Positions 44,121 through 53,565 of a DNA stretch of 64,000 nucleotides are shown here, piece by piece. Source of the DNA: Herbaspirillum chlorophenolicum (GTDB lineage: Bacteria; Pseudomonadota; Gammaproteobacteria; Burkholderiales; Burkholderiaceae_D); NCBI RefSeq assembly GCF_001189955.1, contig NZ_LFLT01000018.1, positions 39,706 to 103,705 of the forward strand, given 5' to 3'. The stretch's first letter is position 1; every line of letters begins with the position of its first letter. Below the pieces are notes generated by a model. That model was not told where the DNA came from, searched no databases, and worked only from the letters and a program-made list of their open reading frames with translations. The translations under genes and the position numbers were made by a program.

Positions 44121-45434
44121 TTATTCCTGCGGCAACCGTGCCAACTGCGCCGCTTCACGCTGGCGCAGGGGCAGTTTCTCCCACGCGGCCGACAGCGCCG
44201 CACCGGCCTTCTTGTCGAGCAGCGGGCCCACCGCGATGGCAGCGGTCCATAAAAAGGTGATCGGGAACAGCGCCAGCGCAAACATCATCTGCTGGTTGAC
44301 GAACTTGTCGGTGTCGGACAGTTTGGGATTCTTGTTCAACTCGGCGGTCACCACGCTATAGAGCGACACGCCTCCGGTCCATACGGCGGCCTGCGCCAGT
44401 GTCGACAGGTTGGGCAGAGTCAGGACCGCCTGCTTCAATCCTTCGCCCACCTGGCCCAGCGTGTCCTTGTTGAACACATGGCTCAGGCCATTGGCGGCGG
44501 CGCCCTTAAAGGTGGCGCGCTTGAGTTCGTCCAGTGACCCTTCCCAGTCGTCCTCGGACAGGATATGGCCGGCATCGATGCGGTTGTAATGGCGGTCCAT
44601 CATGTGGCCGGCGGCACTGACGATGCCGCTGGCCACTACGGCGGTGGTGGGGCCGATGCCGTACTGCGCCCTGACGCCGGTGGCCAGGTCGGCGCGGGCA
44701 ATGCCCGAGGCCAGACCGCCGGTGACGGTAAAGGACACCGGGAACAGCTGGAAGGTGGTGCCGATCTTCTTGAATACATCGGTGGCCGTGAGCGGTCCAC
44801 GCGGATCTTCCTCGGGCAGGATGTCTTCCAGCGACTTGGTCGTATTGCCCCAGCGCGGGGCGTGGGAGGCAACCTGGTTGATGGCGCTGGAGCCGGCATG
44901 CACCAGCAGGATGGTGATCGCGCCCGACAGTGCGCCGCTGTTGGCCGGCGTCAATGCCGGCAGGAATTTGGCGATCAGGTTGGCTATCGAGAACGGCACC
45001 CCCAGCGCGGCGCCCTGGACGGCGTCAGCCGGCAGGTCGATAGCGAAATTGGAGAAGGCGAACAGAGATTCGAGCTGGCGCGGGTTTTCGCCGCGGTCCA
45101 GCATGCGTTGCGCGCGCTGTTGAACGCGTGTCTCGAATTGTCCGGCTTCTTCGTGGCGCCCGACCAGCATGTGCTTGCGCGCCACCGTGACCAGGTCATT
45201 GAAGCGTTCCTGGCGTGCTTCGGGCGTTTCGTTGGCCAGCGCGCCGGCGCCGGCGGTGCGGCCATGTTCGGAGCGCAAGCTCAGTTCCATGGCATTGCCG
45301 CTGCGTACGGCCTGCTCTGAAATTCCCTGCGAAGGCGGTGGCAGCGGCGGCTGGTTGCGCGTCGGTGCGGAGGTGATGGCGTCGAGATGAGCGCCATCGA
45401 CGGGGACGGTAGTGTTGTTCGATGAGACTTGCAT
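44121..45434 (-). CDS. Candidate T3SS effector with membrane-spanning segments
   Basis: A 437-residue protein. The N-terminus (MQVSSNNTTVPVDG) obeys the P. syringae export rules: Val3, Ser/Asn-rich, no acidic residue before position 13; residues 30-40 are Pro-rich. The central and C-terminal parts hold several hydrophobic stretches (about 165-185, 240-275, 345-370, 385-410), so it may insert in host membranes. An hrp-like box lies 101 bases upstream. The start at 45434 has a GGAA site; the longer frame to 45476 lacks one. No family recognised and no chaperone adjacent. Confidence 0.65.
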   Translation of the reverse strand: MQVSSNNTTVPVDGAHLDAITSAPTRNQPPLPPPSQGISEQAVRSGNAMELSLRSEHGRTAGAGALANETPEARQERFNDLVTVARKHMLVGRHEEAGQFETRVQQRAQRMLDRGENPRQLESLFAFSNFAIDLPADAVQGAALGVPFSIANLIAKFLPALTPANSGALSGAITILLVHAGSSAINQVASHAPRWGNTTKSLEDILPEEDPRGPLTATDVFKKIGTTFQLFPVSFTVTGGLASGIARADLATGVRAQYGIGPTTAVVASGIVSAAGHMMDRHYNRIDAGHILSEDDWEGSLDELKRATFKGAAANGLSHVFNKDTLGQVGEGLKQAVLTLPNLSTLAQAAVWTGGVSLYSVVTAELNKNPKLSDTDKFVNQQMMFALALFPITFLWTAAIAVGPLLDKKAGAALSAAWEKLPLRQREAAQLARLPQE

Positions 45435-45534
45435 GATGTGTTCCAAGGCAATGAGGTTACCGCGGCCAGGCGTCACGAAATGCGCCCGGCGCGGATCGGG
45501 TGGCGCCAGGCGCCGTTTAATCCGCTATTGAGCT

Positions 45535-45563
45535 TGGGTGTCGCGCAACCTCTTGCCGGTTCC
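45535..45563 (-). promoter_or_regulatory. hrp box upstream of the 437-residue candidate effector
   Basis: On the minus strand GGAACC (45563-45558), a 16-base spacer and ACACCCA (45541-45535): one mismatch to the HrpL consensus, and almost identical in its -10 half to the box at 18195-18223. Confidence 0.65.
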
Positions 45564-45576
45564 ATCGGCGCGCTCA

Positions 45577-45933
45577 TCAGACACACTTGAACAGCACCTT
45601 GACCTCATAGTCATCGTTGGCATCGAGCGCCGGAAAGCGGGGGGAATTGACGTAGGTGGCCAGTTCGGCGGCTGTCTCCTGCGGCTCGGCCCGGCGCAGC
45701 GGCAGGCCGCGGTATCGGGTGTCGGCATTGACGATGGCATGGCGCAGGTTGCGCTCGCGGCAGGTGGTTTCGGCCAGTTTGAGCGAACTGCCCAGGGCCT
45801 GCTGCTCGTTTTCCGAGTAGGCCAGGCTGCGGTAACTGCCATCTTCCAGCGGCATCAGGCTGGCCACGGGGGCGCTGGCGCAGGCGGTCACTAACAGCAG
45901 GGGCGAAACGATGGCGACGAACTTGTTGATCAT
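45577..45933 (-). CDS. Small lipoprotein, unknown
   Basis: A 118-residue protein with a lipoprotein signal (MINKFVAIVSPLLLVTAC, lipobox Cys18) and a soluble domain with two further cysteines (ETTCRERN, LFKCV). The start at 45933 follows GGGAA. It is divergent from fecI. Function unknown; it need not belong to the T3SS. Confidence 0.7.
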   Translation of the reverse strand: MINKFVAIVSPLLLVTACASAPVASLMPLEDGSYRSLAYSENEQQALGSSLKLAETTCRERNLRHAIVNADTRYRGLPLRRAEPQETAAELATYVNSPRFPALDANDDYEVKVLFKCV

Positions 45934-46354
45934 GGCGAATTCCCGGTGAGGTGGCGTCGAAATGCCTGGCGAGACGAGCTCGGTGGCCGGGATGAGTGGC
46001 GGCGCATGGTGCCATGGTTCCACCAAGGCGGGTAGTGCGGCCCATGAAATGTGTGGCCTGGCGCATCGTTGCGGCCGATTTATCGATCCCCGTGGGCAGA
46101 TGTAATGGCCGCGTCACAATCCCTTCCTAGAATACGCGCACAGCAGGTTTGTTAAACATTGAAAAACCGATGTTCATACAACCAGTGGCAAGTTCTTTGT
46201 CGTATTCCGAAGTCACTGTTGCAGTGCCCGATGAGAGTAGCCGACGACAGGCAACGGATCCTCGCAGGTTTCTCCGCTTCAAATTCCATAAAAAAATCAG
46301 GAAGACGTTCCGGATTTCCGGCGCATCTTCGTCTAACCTTTCAAAGCCAAGTCG
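45934..46354. other. Intergenic region between the lipoprotein gene and fecI
   Basis: A 421-base divergent region that becomes AT-rich from about 46140. No confident promoter or Fur box was recognised. Confidence 0.4.
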
Positions 46355-46930
46355 ATGATGCGTTCAGATACTGACGATTGGTTCGTCACTCAGGTACTGC
46401 CGCTGGAAGAGTCCCTTTGGCGCTTTCTCAGGCGCAACTGTCACAACGGAGACGAGGAAGTATCTGACCTGATGCAGGAGGTCTACGTACGATTGTATGA
46501 ATCGGCGCGTACGCGCAAGCCCGAACAGGTGAAGCCATTCATGTTTTCCATCGCCCGCAATCTGCTCATCGACCGGGCGCGCAGGTCGCAGGTTGTTTCC
46601 ATCGAAGCCTATGCCGACCTGGATGCATTGGATATGACCGTCGATACACTTTCGCCGGAGAGGCATCTGATCGGTATGGAAGAGTTGCGACTTCTGCAGA
46701 ACGCGCTGGACGATTTGCCTGTACGTTGCCGGGAGGTAGTGCAGCTCAGGAAAATAGATGGCTTGTCGCAACGCGATGTCGCCGCCCACATGGGTATTAC
46801 CGAAGATACGGTCGAGAAGCAGATGTCGAAGGGGATTAGGGCGCTTGCCGAAAACCTGCTCCGAAGAGGGGTGGCCGTGACACTGGCAAGAAAAGTTGGT
46901 GCGTATAGAAAAAGGATCGGCGTGGAATGA
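46355..46930 (+). CDS. fecI: FecI-like ECF sigma factor
   Basis: A 191-residue sigma factor with region 2 (DLMQEVYVRLYESAR ... PFMFSIARNLLIDRARR) and region 4 (LDDLPVRCREVVQLRKIDGLSQRDVAAHMGI, core LPVRCREVVQLRKIDGLS). It should redirect RNA polymerase to the downstream TonB-receptor promoter once released by FecR. The ATG at 46355 is adjacent to a second in-frame ATG. Its stop overlaps fecR (ATGA). Confidence 0.92.
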   Translation: MMRSDTDDWFVTQVLPLEESLWRFLRRNCHNGDEEVSDLMQEVYVRLYESARTRKPEQVKPFMFSIARNLLIDRARRSQVVSIEAYADLDALDMTVDTLSPERHLIGMEELRLLQNALDDLPVRCREVVQLRKIDGLSQRDVAAHMGITEDTVEKQMSKGIRALAENLLRRGVAVTLARKVGAYRKRIGVE

Positions 46931-47880
46931 AGAATGCGTCTCGGGTCGAGGCGGAAGCCGCAGACTGGATCGTCCGACGCGATAGCGGAAACTGGACGCA
47001 AGAACTGGAGAACGAGTTGCATTCCTGGCTGGAAGATGCAACCGCGCATCGTATCGCCTATCTGCGCCTGGAGCGTACCTGGGAGCGAGCCGACCGCTTG
47101 CGCAGCATGAAGACGCCCGATGCCTGGTCGGTGGCGCGGCATGTTCCTTTCTGGAGGCGCACGCCGGTGATACGGCTGGCCGCCGGGCTGGTTCTGGTGC
47201 TCAGCGGGGCGCTGATGAGTGCAAGTTACTGGATGGACAGTGGCCGATACAGGACGGTCGTGGGCGAAAGCCGCTCGATGGCGCTGGCCGACGGTTCGCG
47301 TGTCACGCTGAATACCGATACCCTTTTGCGGGCAGAAGTCGAGAAAGAGCAGCGTACGGTCTGGCTTGATGAAGGCGAGGCTTATTTCGAGGTGGCCCAT
47401 GACGCTCGCCACCCGTTCGTCGTGGTGGCTGGAGAAAATCGCGTTACTGTGCTGGGTACGCGGTTTTCTGTGCGCCGCAGTGGCGACCGGCTGAGTGTGG
47501 CCGTCGTGGACGGCCGTGTGCGCGTAAGCGCGCAATCGGCTATGCATTCTCAGAACGAAGTGGTGATTGGCAAGAGCGAAATGGCGATAGTCGATCACGG
47601 CGCGATCCTGAAAAGTGCAAAAACTCCTTCGGAAATCGAGCGCCAGTTGAGCTGGCGGCAGGGCAAGTTGGTGCTCGATCAGATGACCCTGGCCGATGCG
47701 GCTGAAGAATTCAATCGCTACAACAACAAGAAACTTGTCATTACGGATGACACCGTTGCGAAAATACGGATCGGCGGCAGCTTCAATGTCGATAACGTGG
47801 AAGGGTTTGCACGTCTGCTTAGTCAAGGATTTGGATTGAAGGTCAAGAACGGTGATAAGCAAATAGAAATCGGAAGTTAG
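46927..47880 (+). CDS. fecR: FecR-like transmembrane sigma regulator
   Basis: A 317-residue protein: cytoplasmic anti-sigma domain (EAADWIVRRDSG ... HSWLEDATAHRIAYLRLE), one transmembrane helix near residues 83-103, a periplasmic FecR domain (VVGESRSMALADGSRVTLNTDT) and a C-terminal STN-like contact domain (DQMTLADAAEEFNRYNNKK). It relays receptor occupancy to the sigma factor. Confidence 0.93.
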   Translation: MKNASRVEAEAADWIVRRDSGNWTQELENELHSWLEDATAHRIAYLRLERTWERADRLRSMKTPDAWSVARHVPFWRRTPVIRLAAGLVLVLSGALMSASYWMDSGRYRTVVGESRSMALADGSRVTLNTDTLLRAEVEKEQRTVWLDEGEAYFEVAHDARHPFVVVAGENRVTVLGTRFSVRRSGDRLSVAVVDGRVRVSAQSAMHSQNEVVIGKSEMAIVDHGAILKSAKTPSEIERQLSWRQGKLVLDQMTLADAAEEFNRYNNKKLVITDDTVAKIRIGGSFNVDNVEGFARLLSQGFGLKVKNGDKQIEIGS

Positions 47881-47908
47881 CATTCCGGATTGTGGCCGCT
47901 GGATCGTC

Positions 47909-47941
47909 TTAGTAGGGGAAGTCATAACACTAACCTACTAA
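47909..47941 (+). repeat. Inverted repeat in the 5' leader of the TonB-receptor gene
   Basis: TTAGTAGG (47909-47916) and CCTACTAA (47934-47941), perfect 8-bp arms separated by 17 bases, ending 11 bases before the start codon and next to the GGGGAACAGG ribosome site. It could be an operator or an RNA hairpin controlling translation. Confidence 0.6.
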
Positions 47942-47952
47942 TGGGGAACAGG

Positions 47953-50496
47953 ATGATACGTCACAAGATTGCGGCCGCGATTTCTACATTGGCCTTTTGC
48001 GTTGCCGCCCACGCGCAAACGCATGAATTGAACATCCCAGGCGGTGACCTGAAGGCGGCGCTCGACGCGTATGCATTGCAGTCCGGCACCCAGATCATTT
48101 ACAACGCCGACGAGGTGCGCGGGCAGCGTACGAGCGGCGTCAGCGGCCGTCTCTCGAACGAGCAGGCGCTCAGTGCGTTGTTGAAGGATACGGGGCTCTA
48201 CGTGAAGCACGACGGCAGCTCTGCCGTTGTCATTTTTCGCGGCACCATGTTCGACGTGCCCGCCCAGCCGCTTGATCGGGCGATCGCAGCCATCGAAGCG
48301 CAGTCTCAACTGAAGGTGATTCGTCCCGCCGCCATGCCGGATGCGATCAGTAATGCAGTACACGGCGTATATGCGCCGAGCGACGCGCTGCGCATGGCAA
48401 TCGATAGCAGCGAACTGGCGATCAAGTCGGAGCAGGGTGATCGCATTGTGCTGGCGCGCCAGGAGGCAGGATTGAGCACGGTCATCGTGACGGCGCAAAA
48501 GCGGGCACAGTCGGCGCAAAGCGTGCCGATTTCCATGACCACGTTGTCGGGCAAGACATTGGATGCCTTCCGTGTCCAAAGCCTGCAGGATGTCTCGCGG
48601 CTTACGCCGAGCCTGCTGGTGTCTTCGTTCAGTCAGAACAATCCGACCGTGGCCATCCGTGGCGTCAGCAATACGTTCTCGCAAATGGGTGTTAGCAAAC
48701 CGGTGGCGGTCGTGGTGGACGATGTCTTCATTCCACGTAACAGTGCTTCCAGTTTCGAGTTGTACGATCTCGATTCGATCAGCATCCTCAAGGGGCCGCA
48801 GGGAACCCTGTTTGGCCGAAACGTCACGGGCGGCGCGATTGTCATCAATACGCGGGTGCCGTCATTCGAAGAACGCGAGATCGAGACCCATACCAGCGTC
48901 GGCAACTACGGTGACCGCCAGTTCAGTGGCCTGGTCAGCGTTCCCTTGAGCGATAGCGCCGCATTCAAGATCTCTGCCAATGTTCATCACCATGATGGCT
49001 ATGGATACGACCGCCTGACCGGGCGCGAACAGGACGACCTGAACAGCCGTAACGTGCGCACGCAATGGCGTATGAAGTTCAACGCCGATGCCGAGGCAAC
49101 CTTCAGTGTGGACTACGGTGAGGACTGGAACCGTGGCCGCACCTTGTCTTCCGATACGCTTGGCAGCGACGGCAACAACCGGACCTCTGAACTGGGCGTG
49201 AATCAGGGCTTCAACCGCAGTCAGTACGGTATTTCGGCCAAGGTCAATTGGAAAGTCGGGCAGGGCGATATCACTTCCATCACCGCATATCGCGATTCCC
49301 GCTCCAAGGAGACCTACTCCGGCGTGGGCACGAACTATCGTTTCCTTGTCACGGGTGCGCAGGCCCTCAATACCGATGCCGATCAGGTGGGCACCTTGTC
49401 GCAGGAATTGCGCTATGCCAGCCCGAAGTGGGAGAGTGGCGACTTCGTCACCGGCCTGTATTTCATGAACGAGGCAGGTAACCGCCAATTGCGTACCACC
49501 GGCCTTGCCGCCGTGACTGGCGCGGTCAATAGCGATGTGTTGTCGGCGGCCGGTGTCAATACCACCAGTTACGCGGTATTTGCCGACGGTACGCTGCATC
49601 TGCCGGCATCGGTGGATTTCACCGCCGGCCTGCGCTATACCCGTGACGAAAAAGACGCTTCGCTGACGCGTACCGATTTCCGCAGTGCGGCCAAATCCTT
49701 CAACGTGAGCGGCGCCTCTTCCAGCTGGAGCCAGGTGACGCCGCGCGGCGTACTGAGCTGGGAAGCCCGGCCCGGTTTCATGACCTATGCCAGTGTGACC
49801 AAGGGCTTTACCGCCGGCGGCTTCAACACAGAAGCGGCGACGGCGGATATTTTCCGCACGCCGTTCCAGCCTGAGACCGTGCTCAACTACGAAGCCGGTA
49901 TCAAGTCACAATGGCTGGACAACAGGCTGCGGGTGAATGCTGCGATATTCCGCATGAAATACAAGAACAAGCAGGAACTGGTGTTCAACGCCAACAACGG
50001 CATCCTGACCATCGTCAACGCCGGCAAGGCCACGGTGAATGGTGGCGAACTGGAAGTTGCCTACAAGCCGACTCGCTGGCTGGATCTGTCGCTTGGGTAT
50101 AGCCGGCTGGAGGGTGTCTATGACGATTTCGTCGTCGGTGCCGTCAACAACACGGGCCATCCGCTGGGCAATTCCCCGCAAGACCAGTACTCGGTCGCGG
50201 CCAGCATGAATCTGCCCTTGAACATGGGCGGCTATCTGACCGGATCGGCCAGCTATTCCTGGGTAGACAGCTATTACACCGGCGCCACCCAGGACCCCAA
50301 CCTGAAAAACCCGAGCTATGGCTTGGTCAACGCCAGCGTCGGCTATGACAGCAGTGACCGCAAGTGGGGCGTTAGCTTTTGGATCAAGAACCTGACCAAT
50401 GCCTATTACGTCCAGACGCGATCCACCCAGGTGGTCAATGCCCAATACGCTGCGCCACCGCGCACCTTCGGCGTCACCCTGAACACCCGCTTCTGA
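47953..50496 (+). CDS. TonB-dependent receptor with two tandem STN domains
   Basis: An 847-residue outer-membrane transporter/transducer. A signal peptide (ending AAHAQT) is followed by one STN domain (about 24-88, GGDLKAALDAYALQSGTQI), a second STN-like unit (about 93-160, FDVPAQPLDRAIAAIEAQSQ), a TonB box region (STVIVTAQKR), the plug (about 180-300, ILKGPQGTLFGRNVTGGAI) and a 22-strand barrel ending in Phe. FecR-coupled receptors carry one STN; two in tandem is unusual. The ATG at 47953 is best supplied with a ribosome site. Context suggests a nucleoside- or phosphate-ester-related ligand. Confidence 0.9.
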   Translation: MIRHKIAAAISTLAFCVAAHAQTHELNIPGGDLKAALDAYALQSGTQIIYNADEVRGQRTSGVSGRLSNEQALSALLKDTGLYVKHDGSSAVVIFRGTMFDVPAQPLDRAIAAIEAQSQLKVIRPAAMPDAISNAVHGVYAPSDALRMAIDSSELAIKSEQGDRIVLARQEAGLSTVIVTAQKRAQSAQSVPISMTTLSGKTLDAFRVQSLQDVSRLTPSLLVSSFSQNNPTVAIRGVSNTFSQMGVSKPVAVVVDDVFIPRNSASSFELYDLDSISILKGPQGTLFGRNVTGGAIVINTRVPSFEEREIETHTSVGNYGDRQFSGLVSVPLSDSAAFKISANVHHHDGYGYDRLTGREQDDLNSRNVRTQWRMKFNADAEATFSVDYGEDWNRGRTLSSDTLGSDGNNRTSELGVNQGFNRSQYGISAKVNWKVGQGDITSITAYRDSRSKETYSGVGTNYRFLVTGAQALNTDADQVGTLSQELRYASPKWESGDFVTGLYFMNEAGNRQLRTTGLAAVTGAVNSDVLSAAGVNTTSYAVFADGTLHLPASVDFTAGLRYTRDEKDASLTRTDFRSAAKSFNVSGASSSWSQVTPRGVLSWEARPGFMTYASVTKGFTAGGFNTEAATADIFRTPFQPETVLNYEAGIKSQWLDNRLRVNAAIFRMKYKNKQELVFNANNGILTIVNAGKATVNGGELEVAYKPTRWLDLSLGYSRLEGVYDDFVVGAVNNTGHPLGNSPQDQYSVAASMNLPLNMGGYLTGSASYSWVDSYYTGATQDPNLKNPSYGLVNASVGYDSSDRKWGVSFWIKNLTNAYYVQTRSTQVVNAQYAAPPRTFGVTLNTRF

Positions 50497-50518
50497 ATCC
50501 AATCGAAAGGGAACCGAT

Positions 50519-51784
50519 ATGTCAGATCGTAAACGACGGCAATTGATCCAGGCAATCTTGAGCGCCCCGCTGGCCGCCGGCGCTGTTCTTCCGGGCCGCG
50601 CCGCTGCTCAGGGACAGAGCCTTCCCGCCTGGCAGCCGGGCCTGCTCGACATCCACCACATTGCCACCGGGCGCGGCAATGCCACGCTGATGGTGCTGCC
50701 GGACGGCACCACCCTGCTCATGGATGCAGGAGCGACAGACGATTCACTGGACGTCTCCTTTTCTCCTCGCCCGGACGGCAGCCGCCGTCCCGGCCAATGG
50801 ATTGCGCGCTACATCCAGCGGCGCCTGAAGGAGACCGGGACGCAGGCACTCGACTATCTGATGGTCAGCCATTTTCATCCCGATCACACCGGCGACGTCG
50901 GAGCGGATGCCCCGCCCTCGAGGTTGGGGCCATATCGCTTGTCCGGTGTCACAGATGTCGCCGAAATGGTGCCGATCGGCACGGTGGTCGATCGCGATTT
51001 CCCCGGCTACGATTACCCCACGGTGTGGACCGCTCCTTTTGCGACGAACTACTTTTCCTACGTCAAGAGCAGGGTGGCCAAGGGGCAGGATGTGCAGCGC
51101 TTCAGGGTCGGTACCGACAAGCAATTCGTCGGTAAGGGCCACCATCGCGTCCCCGGCAAGTTCGGCGTGCGTAACCTGGTCGCTAATGGCGAGGTGTGGA
51201 TGGGTGTGGGCGAGGGTACGGTAAAGATGTTTCCACCGCTCGATACCCTGGACCGCAAGGATTATCCCAACGAAAACCTCTGTTCGTCGGGCCTGCGACT
51301 GGACTACGGCGACTTCCGCTATTTCTCGTGCGGCGACCTGACCAGTTACACCTACGACGGCGAACAACCCTGGCGCGATGTTCTGACCGCTGCCGCACGC
51401 GCGTCCGGTCCGGTGGACGTTGCGACTGCAGACCATCATGGATTGTTCGACGGCCTTAGTGCCGATACCGTGCGCCTGTTGCGCCCGCAGGCCTGGATGA
51501 TCCAGACCTGGCATATTTCGCAGCCCGACCTGCTGCAACTTGAGCGCATGTTCAGCGAACGTCTCTACCCGGGAGCACGCGAAGTTTATGCGACCTCCGT
51601 AATGAAGGAAAACCTTGTCGCCAATCGCCGCATGCTGTCACGCTTGAAGAGTATCGATGGCCATATCGTGGTGCGTGTGGCGCAGGACGGCACGTTCAAT
51701 ATCTTTGTCACGGACAATGCAGATGAGAGTGACCGCGTCAAGATGGTGAGCGGACCGCATCGTTCCAGCCGCAAGAGTGCATGA
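50519..51784 (+). CDS. Exported metallo-beta-lactamase-fold hydrolase
   Basis: A 421-residue protein with a twin-arginine-like leader (RKRRQLIQAILSAPLAAGA, cleavage near AAAQG) and an MBL domain resembling ComEC/Rec2-type hydrolases. The metal motif is HFHPDH (His118, His120, Asp122, His123), with CGDLTSYT and TADHHGLFDG as later metal-ligand strands. It is probably periplasmic and may act on phosphodiesters or nucleotides, in line with the adjacent receptor and nucleoside-permease-family gene. Its stop overlaps the next start. Confidence 0.82.
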   Translation: MSDRKRRQLIQAILSAPLAAGAVLPGRAAAQGQSLPAWQPGLLDIHHIATGRGNATLMVLPDGTTLLMDAGATDDSLDVSFSPRPDGSRRPGQWIARYIQRRLKETGTQALDYLMVSHFHPDHTGDVGADAPPSRLGPYRLSGVTDVAEMVPIGTVVDRDFPGYDYPTVWTAPFATNYFSYVKSRVAKGQDVQRFRVGTDKQFVGKGHHRVPGKFGVRNLVANGEVWMGVGEGTVKMFPPLDTLDRKDYPNENLCSSGLRLDYGDFRYFSCGDLTSYTYDGEQPWRDVLTAAARASGPVDVATADHHGLFDGLSADTVRLLRPQAWMIQTWHISQPDLLQLERMFSERLYPGAREVYATSVMKENLVANRRMLSRLKSIDGHIVVRVAQDGTFNIFVTDNADESDRVKMVSGPHRSSRKSA

Positions 51785-52833
51785 TGGCGTTGCTAACGAC
51801 AGCAAGGCGCATGCGGCGCGTGGGCATGGTGTTGGCTCTGGTAATGCTGGCCTGGTTTCAGGCCGCAGCTGCACAGGACGCGCCGCGGCCGGTCAAGGTG
51901 ATGGTTCTATCGATGTTCAAGCCCGAAGCACAGTACTGGCTGGCGCATTGGGGCAGCATTGAACAGATCGCCGTGCCCGGCCTTGCACCGGACAATCCTG
52001 TGGTGCATTGCCGCCAGGACGGGGCATGCCTGGCTGTGCTGGGCATGGGGCATGCCAACGCTGCCGCGTCAATGATGGCGCTGACATTGTCTGGACGCTT
52101 TGACCTGCGGCAGGCGTATTTCCTGATCGCCGGCATCGCGGGTATCAGTCCCGAATACGGCACGCTGGGAACGGCAACCTGGGCCGGCTACGCTGTGGAC
52201 TTCGGGCTGCAATGGGAGCTCGACGCGCGCGAGATTCCCAAGCGCTGGCGCACCGGCTACCTCGGCATCAATACCCGCCATCCGGATCAGAAACCGGCAT
52301 TGGACTACCGGACCGAAGTGTTTCAGCTCAATGAAGCATTGCAGCAGGCGGCCTATCGGCTTTCGCGCAACGCGGTACTGGCCGACGATGAGCAAGCGGC
52401 CAGCTACCGGGCCAGGTATGCGCAGGCCGCCGCGCGCGGCAAGCCGGAAGTCGTGCGTTGCGACACTTTGTCCAGCGATACCTGGTTTTCCGGCCGGCTG
52501 TTGAGCCAGCGGGCGACGCAATGGATGGGTTTGCTCACTGATGGGCGAGGCCGCTATTGCACCGCCCAACAGGAAGACAACGCGACGCTGGAAGCGTTGC
52601 GCCGCGCCGGTGCTGCCGGGTTGGCCGATCCGGCGCGCGTGGCGCTGTTGCGCACGGGGTCGGATTTCGATCGACCGGCGCCCGGTTTCTCCAGTGCCAG
52701 CAACCTTCTGAATTTCGAAACCCAAGGTGGTTTTGCCATTGCGACAGAGAACCTCTACCGCGCCGGTTCACCTTTGGTCGAAGCTATCGTCTCGAACTGG
52801 GCTCGCTGGTCGCAGGGTGTTCCCTCCGAGTGA
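51781..52833 (+). CDS. Purine nucleoside permease (NUP) family protein
   Basis: A 350-residue exported protein (signal ending AAAAQDA) of the NUP family, related in fold to nucleoside phosphorylases (GMGHANAAASMMALTLSG; FLIAGIAGISPEYGTLGTA, in pieces). Despite the name, it has no transport helices, so a periplasmic nucleoside-binding or -cleaving role is more likely. Coupled by ATGA overlap to the MBL gene. Confidence 0.85.
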   Translation: MMALLTTARRMRRVGMVLALVMLAWFQAAAAQDAPRPVKVMVLSMFKPEAQYWLAHWGSIEQIAVPGLAPDNPVVHCRQDGACLAVLGMGHANAAASMMALTLSGRFDLRQAYFLIAGIAGISPEYGTLGTATWAGYAVDFGLQWELDAREIPKRWRTGYLGINTRHPDQKPALDYRTEVFQLNEALQQAAYRLSRNAVLADDEQAASYRARYAQAAARGKPEVVRCDTLSSDTWFSGRLLSQRATQWMGLLTDGRGRYCTAQQEDNATLEALRRAGAAGLADPARVALLRTGSDFDRPAPGFSSASNLLNFETQGGFAIATENLYRAGSPLVEAIVSNWARWSQGVPSE

Positions 52834-52868
52834 ACGAGAAGATCGCATGCACGACGGAGAAAACAACC

Positions 52869-53519
52869 ATGCATTTTTCTAACGAAAAACCGGCATCGTC
52901 GCGACGAGCCATCAGCATAGCCATGGTGATTGGTTTGCACATCGCGCTGGCATACGCATTGCTCAATGGAATGGGCAAGGAAATCGTGGAAGTAGTGAGC
53001 CAGCCGGTCCAGGTCAGTATCACCGAGATTCCCAAGCCCATCCCGGAAGTGAAACCCGAGACGGCGCCGCCGGCGCCGGCACCAGCGCCAAAGAAACCGC
53101 AACCGGCCTACGTGCCGCAACCCGAAGTCAAGACCGATGCGCCGGCCATGCCGGCCGTGGCTGCTGCCAGTACGCCGAGTGTGCCTGTGCCGTCTGTGGC
53201 GCCAACGACGCCCGCCGTACCTGGCGCTGCCAAGGGACCATCACGTACACCGGCGGTGGTGGACTCGAGCAAGTGCGGAAAACCGGCCTATCCCAGCGCC
53301 TCGCAACGCAACGAAGAAGAAGGGACGGTGACCCTGGCTTTCCTGATCGGGGTGGATGGCGCCGTGCTGGATGCCAAGGTGCAGAACTCCAGCGGTTATC
53401 CGGCGCTGGACCGCGCCGCGCGCGACGGCCTGAGCCTGTGCAAGTTCAAGCCGGCCACCGTGGATGGCGTACCTGAACAGTCCTGGACCAAGATGCACTA
53501 CGTCTGGAAGCTGGAGTGA
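52869..53519 (+). CDS. tonB: TonB energy-transducing protein
   Basis: A 216-residue TonB: N-terminal anchor helix (ISIAMVIGLHIALAYALL), a Pro-rich periplasmic spacer (about 55-120, EVKPETAPPAPAPAPKK) and a C-terminal domain (AYPSASQRNEEEGTVTLAFL) with two cysteines. The ATG at 52869 is followed by a hydrophobic anchor; upstream open frame is a shadow. It is dedicated to the adjacent receptor. Confidence 0.92.
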   Translation: MHFSNEKPASSRRAISIAMVIGLHIALAYALLNGMGKEIVEVVSQPVQVSITEIPKPIPEVKPETAPPAPAPAPKKPQPAYVPQPEVKTDAPAMPAVAAASTPSVPVPSVAPTTPAVPGAAKGPSRTPAVVDSSKCGKPAYPSASQRNEEEGTVTLAFLIGVDGAVLDAKVQNSSGYPALDRAARDGLSLCKFKPATVDGVPEQSWTKMHYVWKLE

Positions 53520-53565
53520 ATGCCAGGCCTTTACACATCTTTTGCATTTTCAATTTGGAGCAAGC

